Source of the DNA: Corynebacterium halotolerans YIM 70093 = DSM 44683 | GTDB taxonomy: Bacteria > Actinomycetota > Actinomycetes > Mycobacteriales > Mycobacteriaceae | Direction: 5' to 3' | Assembly: GCF_000341345.1 (NCBI RefSeq) | Contig: NC_020302.1 | Coordinates: 1,592,075 to 1,656,074, forward strand | Length of the DNA stretch: 64,000 bases | In this document: piece after piece, positions 36,019 through 46,320 of the stretch | Position numbering within the stretch: the stretch's first letter is position 1 | Layout of the letters: each line of letters starts with the position of its first letter | Notes under the pieces: model-generated | Databases searched by the model: none | The model's input: only the letters and a program-made list of their open reading frames with translations | Told to the model about the DNA's origin: nothing | Program-made: the position numbers and the translations under genes

Positions 36019-37677
36019 GCGGACGGCGTGATCCGACATGCCCGTCCAGCGCACCGGAGACTTCTTGACCACGGATCCGGAGTTCGGTGCCTCGATCATC
36101 ATGCCGTCACCGAGGTAGATGGCCACGTGTGTGCTGCCCTCGGGGCCGTAGAAGATCAGGTCACCGCGCTGCATCTGGCCCGGATCAATTTTCTCGCCGC
36201 GATGGTACTGGTAGCCGGAGTAGTGCGGCAGCGCGATGCCGGCTCCGGCGAAGGCGTAGACCACCAGGCCCGAGCAGTCGAAGCCGGTCTTCCGGAAGTC
36301 ACCGTGGGCGTCGCCCACTCCACCGTCGCGGATGCCCTGGGTCGGGCCGACGGCGTTGCCACCGCCCCAGGCATAGGGCACGCCCATCTGGGACTCAGCG
36401 CGGGCGATGGCGATCTCGATGAGCTCCTCGCGCGTGCCGGAGACGGCCTCCGAGGCCCGGTCCGTCACGGAGCTGAGGGTGTCGATGGCCGGGGTGGTGG
36501 TCACCTCGACACCACCGTCGGACTCACCGTCGTCCTCGGCCCGGGAGCTGCCCGAGGAGGACCCCTGCCCGGTGGTGTCGCCGGCGCCTGCCCCGGCGGT
36601 GGTCGCCGCGGCATGCTGCACGGCGGCGATGTCACCGCCCGCGGCCCCCTCGTCGGAGACGGCCGGGTACGGGCTGTCCAGATTGGAGTGGTCCGGCTGG
36701 GAGGCGGCGATGATTCCGGCGGCCGCGGAAACGGCCGTCTCCGCGGCCGCACCGCGGGTGGCGGTGGCGGCCTCCTCGTCACGGGCCCGCTGGTCAGCCT
36801 CCTCCTGCTGCCGGGCCTTCTCGGCCTCGGCCGCCGCGGCGGCCTCTTTCTCGGCCTCCCGGTAGTCCTGGTAGTCCTGGCGCTGCTCGTTGAGGGTGGC
36901 GACGTGCTCGCGGGCGGCGTCGAGATCCGTCTGCGCCTGATCCCGCCGGGCGACCAGCCGGTCCCGCTCAGCGGAGCGTTCCGCGATCTGGCGGGAGTTG
37001 TCCTCGATGGCGGCGCGCGCCTCTGCCTCCGCCTCGACGGCCCGGGCCTCGCGCTCCTCGGCGAGGTTGCGGGCCTCCCGCAGCTGCGATTCGCGGTTGG
37101 CGTTCTCCGCGCGCAGTCGGTCGAGCTCCTCGATGGTCTCCCGCTGCTTATCGGCGGTGGTGCGCAGGTACGTCTGGCGGTCGAGCGCGTCCTCGGTGGT
37201 CGAGGTGCCCGCGGCGTCGGAGACGGCGTTCGGCGTGGCGGTGCGCCGGTAGGCGGTCCGGGAGATCTCGTCGAGGGCCGACTGGGCCTCCTCGAGGCGT
37301 CGCTGCGTGTCGTCGAGTTCCTCCTTCGCCGCCACGACCCCCTGGCGGGCCTGTTCGGCGGCGGCCCGGGCGTCGTGCAGGTCGACCAGCGCCTTGTTGA
37401 CCGCCTCGTGCAGGCCGCTCACCTCAAGCTCGAGCCGGTCGATGTCCGCCTGCGTGTCGGTGATCGAGCCGACGAGCTCCGAGACCGTCTGCTCCCCGTT
37501 GCCGACGGCCGTCTCCGCGGCGGCGATCTCGTCGTCACCGGGGTTCACCGGTTGCGCGGCGGCGGGCGTGAGCGTGGCGAGCAGAGCACCCCCGGCGAGG
37601 GTGGCCAACGTGGCGCGCAGGCGGGCTCGCGCAGGGGTGCGGCCCGGACGGGGCGGGGTGGACGACTGTGCCGACAC
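36010..37677 (-). CDS. Secreted NlpC/P60 peptidoglycan endopeptidase (RipA-like)
   Basis: Cleaves D-Glu-mDAP type bonds in peptidoglycan stems and is important for daughter-cell separation in related species. The 555 aa product has a signal peptide (residues 1-41, AAAQP cleavage), a long coiled coil (about 45-300), a disordered Gly/Ser/Asp linker (about 300-420) and a C-terminal NlpC/P60 domain with FDCSGLV (C468), HVAIYLGDG (H517) and a polar third residue in IEAPNSG. The coiled coil probably blocks or regulates the active site. It has an unusually long upstream region, described separately. Confidence 0.94.
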   Translation of the reverse strand: MSAQSSTPPRPGRTPARARLRATLATLAGGALLATLTPAAAQPVNPGDDEIAAAETAVGNGEQTVSELVGSITDTQADIDRLELEVSGLHEAVNKALVDLHDARAAAEQARQGVVAAKEELDDTQRRLEEAQSALDEISRTAYRRTATPNAVSDAAGTSTTEDALDRQTYLRTTADKQRETIEELDRLRAENANRESQLREARNLAEEREARAVEAEAEARAAIEDNSRQIAERSAERDRLVARRDQAQTDLDAAREHVATLNEQRQDYQDYREAEKEAAAAAEAEKARQQEEADQRARDEEAATATRGAAAETAVSAAAGIIAASQPDHSNLDSPYPAVSDEGAAGGDIAAVQHAAATTAGAGAGDTTGQGSSSGSSRAEDDGESDGGVEVTTTPAIDTLSSVTDRASEAVSGTREELIEIAIARAESQMGVPYAWGGGNAVGPTQGIRDGGVGDAHGDFRKTGFDCSGLVVYAFAGAGIALPHYSGYQYHRGEKIDPGQMQRGDLIFYGPEGSTHVAIYLGDGMMIEAPNSGSVVKKSPVRWTGMSDHAVRLI

Positions 37678-37689
37678 TAAGACTCCTTA

Positions 37690-37905
37690 CACCCGCTGAT
37701 CCAGGGCAGAACCTGGACTTCGGGGCAACCTTGCTGGGTTCACGAATAGCGCGGCACACGGGCCGCCAGGTCCCGTCCACCCGGCATCTCCCGCGCTCGG
37801 CATGCTTCCCCACGTGCCCGTGCGGGACGGTGGCGTCCGACTCTCCCGCAACGGAGAGTCAAGCCGCGACTCCTGATGTAGCTGGGACGCTTGCCGACCC
37901 GTGAG
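37690..37905 (-). ncRNA. Structured 5' leader of the NlpC/P60 gene, possible c-di-AMP riboswitch relative
   Basis: Reading toward the gene, the leader holds a GGCTTGACTC-like segment, a very stable hairpin GACTCTCC-GTTGC-GGGAGAGTC (37839-37860), G-rich segments (GAGCGCGGGAG, CCGGGTGGACGGG) and near its end GAACCCAGC then GGTTGCCCCGAAG. The order vaguely recalls the ydaO/yuaA c-di-AMP riboswitch (GCUUAAUC, GCGGGGGAACC, GGGGUGAA, AACCCGUCAGCUAACCUCG), which is known to precede NlpC/P60 genes in actinobacteria, but the key motifs are not exact. The structured leader is clear; the riboswitch class is an inference. Confidence 0.35.
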
Positions 37906-37916
37906 CCGACAACAGA

Positions 37917-37922
37917 ACCATA
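37917..37922 (-). promoter_or_regulatory. Candidate -10 box of the NlpC/P60 gene
   Basis: Minus-strand TATGGT. Transcription starting 6-8 nt downstream would produce a leader of about 230 nt that begins just before the structured segment. The -35 is not recognisable. Confidence 0.35.
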
Positions 37923-37940
37923 AAGCACTTCCGACCCTTA

Positions 37941-37968
37941 CGTGTGATTATTCACCATTGTTCACACG
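37941..37968. promoter_or_regulatory. Inverted repeat upstream of the NlpC/P60 promoter
   Basis: CGTGTGA and TCACACG arms, 14 bp spacer containing another TCAC/GTGA pair (GTGA-TTAT-TCAC at 37944-37955). It sits about 20 bp upstream of the -10 candidate, a position for an activator or response regulator. Binding protein unknown. Confidence 0.4.
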
Positions 37969-38035
37969 CGTATCGGCTCGCTCGTCCGGGTGGGTGGGGT
38001 TATTGGCCTGGGAAGTTACGGAGCGATAACAAAAG

Positions 38036-38051
38036 AGTGAGTTTGATCACA
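38036..38051. promoter_or_regulatory. GlxR (CRP-type) binding site candidate
   Basis: AGTGAGTTTGATCACA agrees with the consensus TGTGANNTANNTCACA except at two core positions. It lies about 115 bp upstream of the NlpC/P60 -10 candidate. GlxR is the cAMP-dependent global regulator of corynebacteria. Confidence 0.4.
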
Positions 38052-38140
38052 AATAGGCCAAGACGGGCACATTCCACAGGGATTTACAGAGATCCGGACC
38101 CGTAGGGACCCCCGTCCGGCCCATCACGGGCCGACTAGGG

Positions 38141-38653
38141 TCAGGCCTCCAGGCTTGATGCCGCCGAACTCCCCGCCCGGTGCGGGCGTGCCGTCAGGGC
38201 GGAGCACGCCGTGGCGGCCGCGACCGCGACCACGACCACGAGGACCAGCACGGTGACGAGGGTCCAGTTGATCCCCGCGGCGTTGACCTGATCGATGAAC
38301 TGGTGCGTGGCGGCCGGAATGTCGGGGTTGCCCAGGAAGGGGTGCTGCGCCGACTCGAGCTCGGCCCGCGTGTGCACCTCGCTGACGACCGCGCCCGAGG
38401 AGGGCGTGCGCACCAGCACGGTCCCCAGATCCGTCGCCAGCTGCAGATCCTGGGCGACGTCGCGCAGGTCGGCCGTCTGGGGCGGGGTGCGGTCCAGGAC
38501 CACGACGCCCAGGGGGCCGAAGTCGTTGGCCTCGGCATACGCCACGGCGTCGAGAAGCGCCGGTTCCAGCCCCCCGTGGTTCTCGCCCACGGCCACCGAG
38601 TCCTCCTCCAGCTGGCGGGTGAGGTCGTCGATGTCGATGTCGGCGGGAATCAT
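38141..38653 (-). CDS. Rv1476-like C-terminally anchored membrane protein
   Basis: A 170 aa protein starting MIPADIDIDDLTRQLEEDSV, with a cytoplasmic domain (about 1-115) and one transmembrane helix near the C-terminus (WTLVTVLVLVVVVAVAAATA, about 130-149). It resembles M. tuberculosis Rv1476, which also lies between acn and the NlpC/P60 gene ripA. The long N-terminal soluble domain may resemble TPM-type domains. The ATG has an AGAGAAG ribosome binding site. Function unknown; the neighbourhood suggests a link with the peptidoglycan hydrolase. Confidence 0.8.
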   Translation of the reverse strand: MIPADIDIDDLTRQLEEDSVAVGENHGGLEPALLDAVAYAEANDFGPLGVVVLDRTPPQTADLRDVAQDLQLATDLGTVLVRTPSSGAVVSEVHTRAELESAQHPFLGNPDIPAATHQFIDQVNAAGINWTLVTVLVLVVVVAVAAATACSALTARPHRAGSSAASSLEA

Positions 38654-38767
38654 CGTTGCGCTTCTCTTTCGGCGGAGGGGTATCAGCTTCGGTCTCAGTC
38701 GGTTATATCCCCCGGTGAGGGGATGGGGGTAACGGCTCGCCGCGACACGGGCGGGCAATACCATAAA

Positions 38768-38783
38768 CAAAACGCCCGTACTG
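38768..38783 (+). promoter_or_regulatory. AcnR operator
   Basis: CAAAACGCCCGTACTG matches the AcnR motif CAGNACnnncGTACTG in all but one defined position. It ends one base before the acn -10 box, which is where AcnR binds in C. glutamicum (about -28 to -11). Repression by the adjacent TetR-type AcnR is therefore very likely. Confidence 0.82.
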
Positions 38784-38784
38784 T

Positions 38785-38790
38785 TAGTAT
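38785..38790 (+). promoter_or_regulatory. -10 box of acn
   Basis: TAGTAT fits the consensus TANANT. The start site would be near 38796, giving a leader of about 130 nt before the aconitase start codon. G-rich strings upstream (TGGGGGT at 38724-38730) are compatible with RamA boxes, but such strings are frequent. Confidence 0.65.
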
Positions 38791-38925
38791 CGGGAGCGGT
38801 CGAGGTTCCACGTCCCTAGTATTGGGTGGGAACCATCGCGTTCTGCCGGTACGCGTCACCCCGTCCCGGGTGTCTGCTGCGGGCAATGAACACTTCCGTT
38901 CAAAGATGAGGAAATGGAGCTCCCT

Positions 38926-41724
<2,799 letters not shown>

Positions 41725-41750
41725 TCGATCACCCCGCAGTTCGCCTGCCC

Positions 41751-41806
41751 GGAGGGGGCTGTGCCCCGGTTCGCCCATGTGGCCGGCCGGGAGCGCAGCC
41801 CCCTCC
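41751..41806 (+). terminator. Strong hairpin between acn and acnR
   Basis: GGAGGGGGCTG and CAGCCCCCTCC pair perfectly over 11 bp around a 34 nt loop. There is no T-run directly after, so it may be a pause, a processing/stability structure or an inefficient terminator reducing acnR relative to acn. Confidence 0.45.
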
Positions 41807-41872
41807 CCCATTTCCCGCTCTTTTCCCAGCGCGCTCCCCCGCGACCCCTTCCCCAGAAACAAGGAGGCCTCC

Positions 41873-42451
41873 ATGCCCGTGGTCAGTGACTCCGAGCTCT
41901 CCCGCCGCCGCTCCGAGATCCTCGAGGGCGCGCGGCGCTGCTTCGCCGAGTACGGCTACGAGGGGGCGACCGTCCGCCGCCTCGAGGAGGCCACGGGCAA
42001 GTCGCGGGGGGCGATCTTCCACCACTTCGGCGACAAGGAGAACCTCTTCCTGGCGCTGGCCCGCGAGGACGCGGCCCGCCAGGCCGAGGTCGTGGCCGAG
42101 GAGGGCCTGGTCGAGGTGATGCGCGACATGCTCGATCACCCGGAGCGCCATGACTGGCTGGCCACCCGCCTGGAGATCACGAAGAAGCTGCGCACCGACG
42201 CCGCGTTCCGCGCCCGGTGGCAGGAGCACCAGGCCGTCCTCGACGAGGCCGTGCACAGCCGGCTCGCGCGACAGGTGGCCGACGGGCGGATGCGCACCGA
42301 CGTTCCCCTGGACGTCCTCCACACCTACCTGGAGACCGTGCTCGACGGCTTCATCACCCGCCTGGCCTCCGGACGTTCCACCGAGGGGCTCGAGGAGGTG
42401 CTGGACCTGGTGGAGGGTTCCGTGCGTAAGCGCGACGGGTGCGGGGAGTGA
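41873..42451 (+). CDS. acnR: TetR-family repressor AcnR
   Basis: The 192 aa repressor has an N-terminal TetR HTH (SELSRRRSEILEGARRCFAEYGYEGATVRRLEEATGKSRGAIFHHFGDKENLF, about residues 6-58) and a helical ligand-binding domain. In C. glutamicum AcnR represses acn and its binding is affected by citrate or cis-aconitate. The operator described upstream of acn supports the same circuit here. A strong ribosome binding site (AAGGAGG) precedes the ATG. Confidence 0.94.
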   Translation: MPVVSDSELSRRRSEILEGARRCFAEYGYEGATVRRLEEATGKSRGAIFHHFGDKENLFLALAREDAARQAEVVAEEGLVEVMRDMLDHPERHDWLATRLEITKKLRTDAAFRARWQEHQAVLDEAVHSRLARQVADGRMRTDVPLDVLHTYLETVLDGFITRLASGRSTEGLEEVLDLVEGSVRKRDGCGE

Positions 42452-42481
42452 AGATACCGCGGTGTCCCGCTTTCGCGTTGT

Positions 42482-42509
42482 AGACCAAGCGGTATAGACT
42501 GAGCGGTAT
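42482..42509 (+). repeat. 14 bp tandem direct repeat over promoter and start of the amidotransferase gene
   Basis: AGACCAAGCGGTAT (42482-42495) is directly followed by AGACTGAGCGGTAT (42496-42509), 12 of 14 identical. The second copy contains the -10 box TAGACT (42495-42500) and the first bases of the start codon. The inverted half-site ATACCGC occurs 30-40 bp upstream. Confidence 0.6.
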
Positions 42510-43245
42510 GGCTTCGATTCTCCTTCTCTCCCTGCGTGCCGACAGCCTCGCCCGCGAGGTCGCCGCCGCCGAGTACCGTGACTTTCTCCAGGCCACCGGA
42601 CTGCGGAGGGAGGAGCTGACGCTGCGAATGCTCGACTCCACGGAGGCCACCGTCGGCGACGTGTCGGGTTTCGACGGCGTCGTGGTCGGAGGCAGCGCCT
42701 TCAACATCACTGACGCGCACTGGAGCCCCCTGCAGCGCCACATACACTCGCAGCTCGTCCGCCTGACGGCCTCGGACATCCCGGTGTTCTTCGTCTGCTA
42801 CGGCAACAGCTGGCTCGCCCACGCCACGGGCGGGCGGATCGGCGACACCCACCCGGAGAACAGCGGGCCCACGCTCGTCGAACTCACCGACGCCGGGCGG
42901 GAGGATGTGCTGACGCGGGATCTGCCGATCCGATTCACCTCCCTGACCGGCCACAAGGAAAACATCGTGGAAGTCAGTCAGCAGGCCACCGTGCTGGCGA
43001 CGGGTCCGACCTGCCCGGTGCAGATGATCCGCGTCGGGGCGGACACCTGGGCCAGCCAGTTCCACGTGGAGATGGACGCCGTGGCCATGAAGGCCCGCAT
43101 GGACTTCTACTACGACTACGGGTATTTCTCCCCCGGCGACTACGAGACGATCGTGGCCGGCCTGCCGTCGGTGGACACCACCTTCAGTCACCGGCTACTG
43201 CAGAACTTCGTCTCCCACAGCACCCGCGTGCGGGCCTACGTCTGA
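42508..43245 (+). CDS. Class I glutamine amidotransferase-like protein
   Basis: A 245 aa protein with the class I amidotransferase fold: VVGGSAFNI, nucleophile region FFVCYGNSWLAHATGG with C97, and the His-Glu pair SQFHVEMDA near the C-terminus. The nucleophile elbow departs from the usual CxGxQ (here CYGNS), so the donor may not be glutamine. It resembles GMP synthase-type amidotransferase proteins found stand-alone. The ATG lies 7 nt after TAGACT (probably leaderless). It follows acnR, as in C. glutamicum. Confidence 0.86.
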   Translation: MASILLLSLRADSLAREVAAAEYRDFLQATGLRREELTLRMLDSTEATVGDVSGFDGVVVGGSAFNITDAHWSPLQRHIHSQLVRLTASDIPVFFVCYGNSWLAHATGGRIGDTHPENSGPTLVELTDAGREDVLTRDLPIRFTSLTGHKENIVEVSQQATVLATGPTCPVQMIRVGADTWASQFHVEMDAVAMKARMDFYYDYGYFSPGDYETIVAGLPSVDTTFSHRLLQNFVSHSTRVRAYV

Positions 43246-43285
43246 GACGGGGCCCACGGTCGCCCCGCTGTCGCCGGGGGCCGGA

Positions 43286-43960
43286 CTAGAACTCGCTGGC
43301 CGGGGTCCCGCCGTCGACGAAGGGCAGGATCTTCTCCTCCGGCAGCTGTTCGCGGGTGGCCATCTCGACGATGACCTCGGCCACGAGTTCGCGGGAGGTC
43401 TTGCGGCCGGCGGCGGCGTCGGAGGTGTTCTCGATGACCTCTCCGCCATGGGAGGGCTCGAGCGTCAGCGCCGCGGGCGCCAGGATGAGGTGCTCCAGGC
43501 CGGAATCGAGCAGGTGCTCGTCAACGGTCTTCTTGGAGTCGGCGTACGGGTAGAAGGCGTGCTCGGGGTCGACGGTGTGGTTGACCGAGCCGAGGTAGGA
43601 GACCATCAGGTAGCGCGGGACCTTCTTCCCGTCCTCCGCGAGCTTCTTCAGACCGTCGATCGAGGCCAGTGCGCCGTCGCGGTCGATGGCGTAGGTGTCG
43701 GAGGCACCCCCCTTGCCGCCGCTGCCGGCGGACCAGACGACGACGTCGAACTGGGACTCCAGCTCGGCCCAGTCGTCGACGTCGAGTGCCGTGAGGTCGC
43801 GCACCAGCGGGGTGGAGCCGCTGGCCTCGATGTCCGGCGCCTGTTCCGGGTTACGGATCAGGGACGTCAGGTCGTGGCCGAGCTTGACGAGCTTCGGAGT
43901 GGCGAGCAGGGCGACCTTGCCATACCCTCCAATAATCAGGATCTTCTTTGCGTCAGTCAT
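43286..43960 (-). CDS. Atypical SDR / NAD(P)-binding protein
   Basis: The 224 aa protein begins with a Rossmann motif (KKILIIGGYGKVALLATPKL, GxxGKV) and has NmrA-like or atypical short-chain dehydrogenase features (DVVVWSAGSGGKGG, YLMVSYLGS, YADSKKTVDEHLL with the YxxxK pair). Likely an NAD(P)H-binding oxidoreductase or sensor. It is convergent with the amidotransferase gene and followed by DUF1990. Substrate unknown. Confidence 0.84.
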   Translation of the reverse strand: MTDAKKILIIGGYGKVALLATPKLVKLGHDLTSLIRNPEQAPDIEASGSTPLVRDLTALDVDDWAELESQFDVVVWSAGSGGKGGASDTYAIDRDGALASIDGLKKLAEDGKKVPRYLMVSYLGSVNHTVDPEHAFYPYADSKKTVDEHLLDSGLEHLILAPAALTLEPSHGGEVIENTSDAAAGRKTSRELVAEVIVEMATREQLPEEKILPFVDGGTPASEF

Positions 43961-43979
43961 GACACCACACTAACGACGT

Positions 43980-44477
43980 TCACGGCCGCATGCCCGCGAC
44001 GTATCCCCGGGTGACCACCCGCTGGACCACGCGGGCCACCGGTGCACCCACCCTGGCGAGCCACCAGGCGTGCCGTGAGAAGGCCACGCACCGGCCCGTG
44101 ACCGTGCCGTCATCGCCCATCGAGACGATGAACGCCTCCTCCCCGCACTCGACGTGACCGGGCAGGGTGCCGTAGACCAGCACCGTGCGTGTCGGGGTCC
44201 GCTCCTCCGCCAGGATGAGGCAGGGCGAGAGCGTCGGGCCGAAGCTCAGCCGGACCAGCCGCCCCTCCCGGTTGGCCCGCACCCGCGCGTGGGCGTGCGC
44301 CCGCCAGTCCAGCAGCCGTTCACCCGCCGCGGCCAGGCAGCCACTTCCCCGTCCCAGCACGTCCGAATGGTCGACGATCGTCCATTCCGGCCCGAGACCG
44401 AGTGCGGCCGGCGGGGTTCCGTCCGCGAGCGCCAGGGAGGCCAGCTGGAGGTGCTCCGGATAGGTCAGGGAGTTCAT
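43980..44477 (-). CDS. DUF1990 (UPF0548) protein
   Basis: A 165 aa protein of the actinobacterial DUF1990 family as far as I can recognise, with SFGPTLSPCLILAEERT, VLVYGTLPGHVECGEEAFIV and a C-terminal FSRHAWWLARVGAPVARVVQ segment. Family function unknown. The ATG lies 8 nt after TAGGCT, suggesting leaderless transcription; another in-frame start lies 24 bp upstream. It is divergent from the ACT gene. Confidence 0.8.
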   Translation of the reverse strand: MNSLTYPEHLQLASLALADGTPPAALGLGPEWTIVDHSDVLGRGSGCLAAAGERLLDWRAHAHARVRANREGRLVRLSFGPTLSPCLILAEERTPTRTVLVYGTLPGHVECGEEAFIVSMGDDGTVTGRCVAFSRHAWWLARVGAPVARVVQRVVTRGYVAGMRP

Positions 44478-44485
44478 GGTGCATG

Positions 44486-44491
44486 AGCCTA
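44486..44491 (-). promoter_or_regulatory. Predicted -10 box of the DUF1990 gene (leaderless)
   Basis: Minus-strand TAGGCT, 8 nt before the DUF1990 ATG. It faces away from the -10 box of the ACT gene 30 bp further. Confidence 0.45.
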
Positions 44492-44521
44492 CCGGCGGCA
44501 TGCGGGTTTTCTGCCGCGGGC

Positions 44522-44527
44522 TAGGAT
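44522..44527 (+). promoter_or_regulatory. Predicted -10 box of the ACT/UPF0210 operon (leaderless)
   Basis: TAGGAT, 7 nt before the ATG at 44535. Confidence 0.5.
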
Positions 44528-44534
44528 TGTGCGC

Positions 44535-44804
44535 ATGTTTGCCATCATGACCGTCACTGGTGTGGACCACACCGGAATCATCGCCGCCGTCACCACCGCC
44601 CTGGCGGAACAGGACATCAACATCCTCGACGTCTCCCAGACCATCATGGACAATTACTTCACCATGATCCTGCGGGTCGAGTTCGACGAGAGCGTGCGGG
44701 GCATCGCCGCGATCCAGGAGCGCATGACCGAGGTGGAGCAGGCCGAGAACCTGGTCATCCGGATCCAGTCGGAGTCCCTGTTCACCGCAGTCAACGAGAT
44801 CTAG
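44535..44804 (+). CDS. ACT-domain protein (UPF0237)
   Basis: An 89 aa protein consisting of a single ACT domain: MFAIMTVTGVDHTGIIAAVTTALAEQDINILDVSQTIMDNYFTM then VRGIAAIQERMTEVEQAENL. ACT domains bind small ligands, often amino acids. It lies 15 bp before the UPF0210 gene; the pair occurs together in many bacteria and archaea. Function unknown; a regulatory or partner role for UPF0210 is a fair guess. Confidence 0.92.
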   Translation: MFAIMTVTGVDHTGIIAAVTTALAEQDINILDVSQTIMDNYFTMILRVEFDESVRGIAAIQERMTEVEQAENLVIRIQSESLFTAVNEI

Positions 44805-44819
44805 GACGCTCCCCCACAC

Positions 44820-46184
44820 ATGAACCTCAACGTGCATTCCCACCAGATCCTCGACACGATCGAGATGATCGAGAAGTACCGTCTCGACATCCGGACCGTG
44901 ACAATGGGCATCTCCCTGCTCTCCTGCGCACGCTCGACGATGGAGGAGACCTGCGACGCCGTGTACGAGCGCGTGGTCACCCAGGCCTCCCGCCTCGTCG
45001 AGGTGTGCGAGGGCATCGAGGCCGAGCTCGGCGTCCCGATCGTCAACAAGCGCATCTCCGTCACCCCGGTCGCGCTCATCACCGCCGGTGTGGACGGCAA
45101 CCCGGCCGACGTCGCGCGCGCCCTCGACCGCGCCGCCAAGGAGGTCGGCGTCAATTTCATCGGCGGCTACTCCGCCCTCGTGGAGAAGGGCGGAACCACC
45201 GCCGACAAGGCGCTCATCCGCTCCATCCCGGAGGCCCTGTCCGAGACCGATGTCGTCTGCTCGTCGGTCAACATCGCCTCCTCGCGGGCGGGCATCAACA
45301 TGAACGCCGCCGCAGAGATGGGCCGGGTGATCAAGCGGGCCGCGGAGTTGACCAGGGACAACTCCGCCATCGCCTGCGCCAAGCTGGTCGTCTTCTCCAA
45401 CTCCGTCGGTGACAATCCGTTCATGGCCGGCGCCTTCCACGGCATTGAGGAGCCCGACTGTGTGGTCTCCGTGGGCGTCTCCGGTCCCGGTGTGGTCAAC
45501 CGGGCGCTCGGCTCCCTCGAAGGGGCGACCCTCGATCAGGTGGCCGAGGAGATCAAGAAGGCCGCCTTCAAGATCACCCGCACCGGTCAGCTCGTCGGCT
45601 CGATGGCCGCCGAGCGCCTCGGCGTGCCCTTCGGCATCGTCGATCTCTCGCTGGCCCCGACGGCCGAGCTGGGCGACTCGGTGGCCCACATCCTCGAGAA
45701 CATGGGCCTCGACCAGGTGGGCACCCACGGCACCACCGCCGCGCTCGCCCTGCTCAACGACGCCGTGAAGAAGGGCGGCATGATGGCCTGCTCGCGCGTC
45801 GGCGGCCTGTCGGGCTCCTTCATCCCGGTCTCCGAGGACAAGGGCATGATCGACGCCGTGCGTTCGGGCGCGATCTCCATCGACAAGCTCGAGGCCATGA
45901 CCGCGATCTGCTCGGTCGGCCTGGACATGATCGCCATCCCGGGCGACACCTCCGCCGAGACCATCGCCGGCATGATCGCCGACGAGTCGGCCATCGGCGT
46001 GATGAACCACAAGACCACCGCTGTGCGCGTCATCCCGGTCCCGGGCACGAAGCCGGGCGACGAGGTCAACTTCGGCGGCCTGCTCGGCTACGCACCGGTC
46101 ATCCCGGTCAACGAGGTCGGCAACGCCACCTTCATCAACCGCGGCGGGTTCATCCCCTCGCCGGTCCACGGCTTCCGCAACTAG
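44820..46184 (+). CDS. PFL-family protein (UPF0210, DUF711)
   Basis: A 454 aa cytoplasmic protein of the UPF0210 family, starting [34 protein letters not shown]. It has an all-alpha/beta barrel related to glycyl-radical enzymes of the pyruvate-formate-lyase family by fold; I see no glycyl-radical loop (RVxG near the C-terminus), so it is probably not a radical enzyme. It is co-conserved with the small ACT protein upstream. Function unknown. Confidence 0.9.
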   Translation: MNLNVHSHQILDTIEMIEKYRLDIRTVTMGISLLSCARSTMEETCDAVYERVVTQASRLVEVCEGIEAELGVPIVNKRISVTPVALITAGVDGNPADVARALDRAAKEVGVNFIGGYSALVEKGGTTADKALIRSIPEALSETDVVCSSVNIASSRAGINMNAAAEMGRVIKRAAELTRDNSAIACAKLVVFSNSVGDNPFMAGAFHGIEEPDCVVSVGVSGPGVVNRALGSLEGATLDQVAEEIKKAAFKITRTGQLVGSMAAERLGVPFGIVDLSLAPTAELGDSVAHILENMGLDQVGTHGTTAALALLNDAVKKGGMMACSRVGGLSGSFIPVSEDKGMIDAVRSGAISIDKLEAMTAICSVGLDMIAIPGDTSAETIAGMIADESAIGVMNHKTTAVRVIPVPGTKPGDEVNFGGLLGYAPVIPVNEVGNATFINRGGFIPSPVHGFRN

Positions 46185-46262
46185 CGCGCCCCACTGGGAG
46201 GCCAGGGGGTGACGGAGCTCCCGGCCGTGCCAATCACCCGGTGGGACGGGCGGAAACGGGCG

Positions 46263-46268
46263 TAATCT
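46263..46268 (+). promoter_or_regulatory. Candidate -10 box of the P-type ATPase gene
   Basis: TAATCT, 52 bp before the start codon with a normal GGAGGAG ribosome binding site between. Confidence 0.3.
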
Positions 46269-46320
46269 GGAGGGAGCCGCGCACCGTTTTCCGGTCCTGA
46301 CCCGACCGGAGGAGTTGATG

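Larger units (their letters stand above)
37678..38140. other. Long intergenic region upstream of the NlpC/P60 gene
   Basis: 463 bp without a credible gene, lying upstream of the NlpC/P60 gene and downstream of the Rv1476-like gene. It holds the structured leader, a TATGGT -10 candidate (minus strand, 37917-37922), an inverted repeat CGTGTGA/TCACACG (37941-37968) and a GlxR-like site (38036-38051). It is richer in A+T than flanking coding DNA between about 37900 and 38060, as expected for a promoter region. Confidence 0.7.

Noticed and set aside
38705..38731. RamA/RamB-type G-runs upstream of acn
   Set aside because: Such short G/C runs occur often in this high-GC DNA. They are compatible with known acn control, but the sequence alone does not distinguish them from chance.
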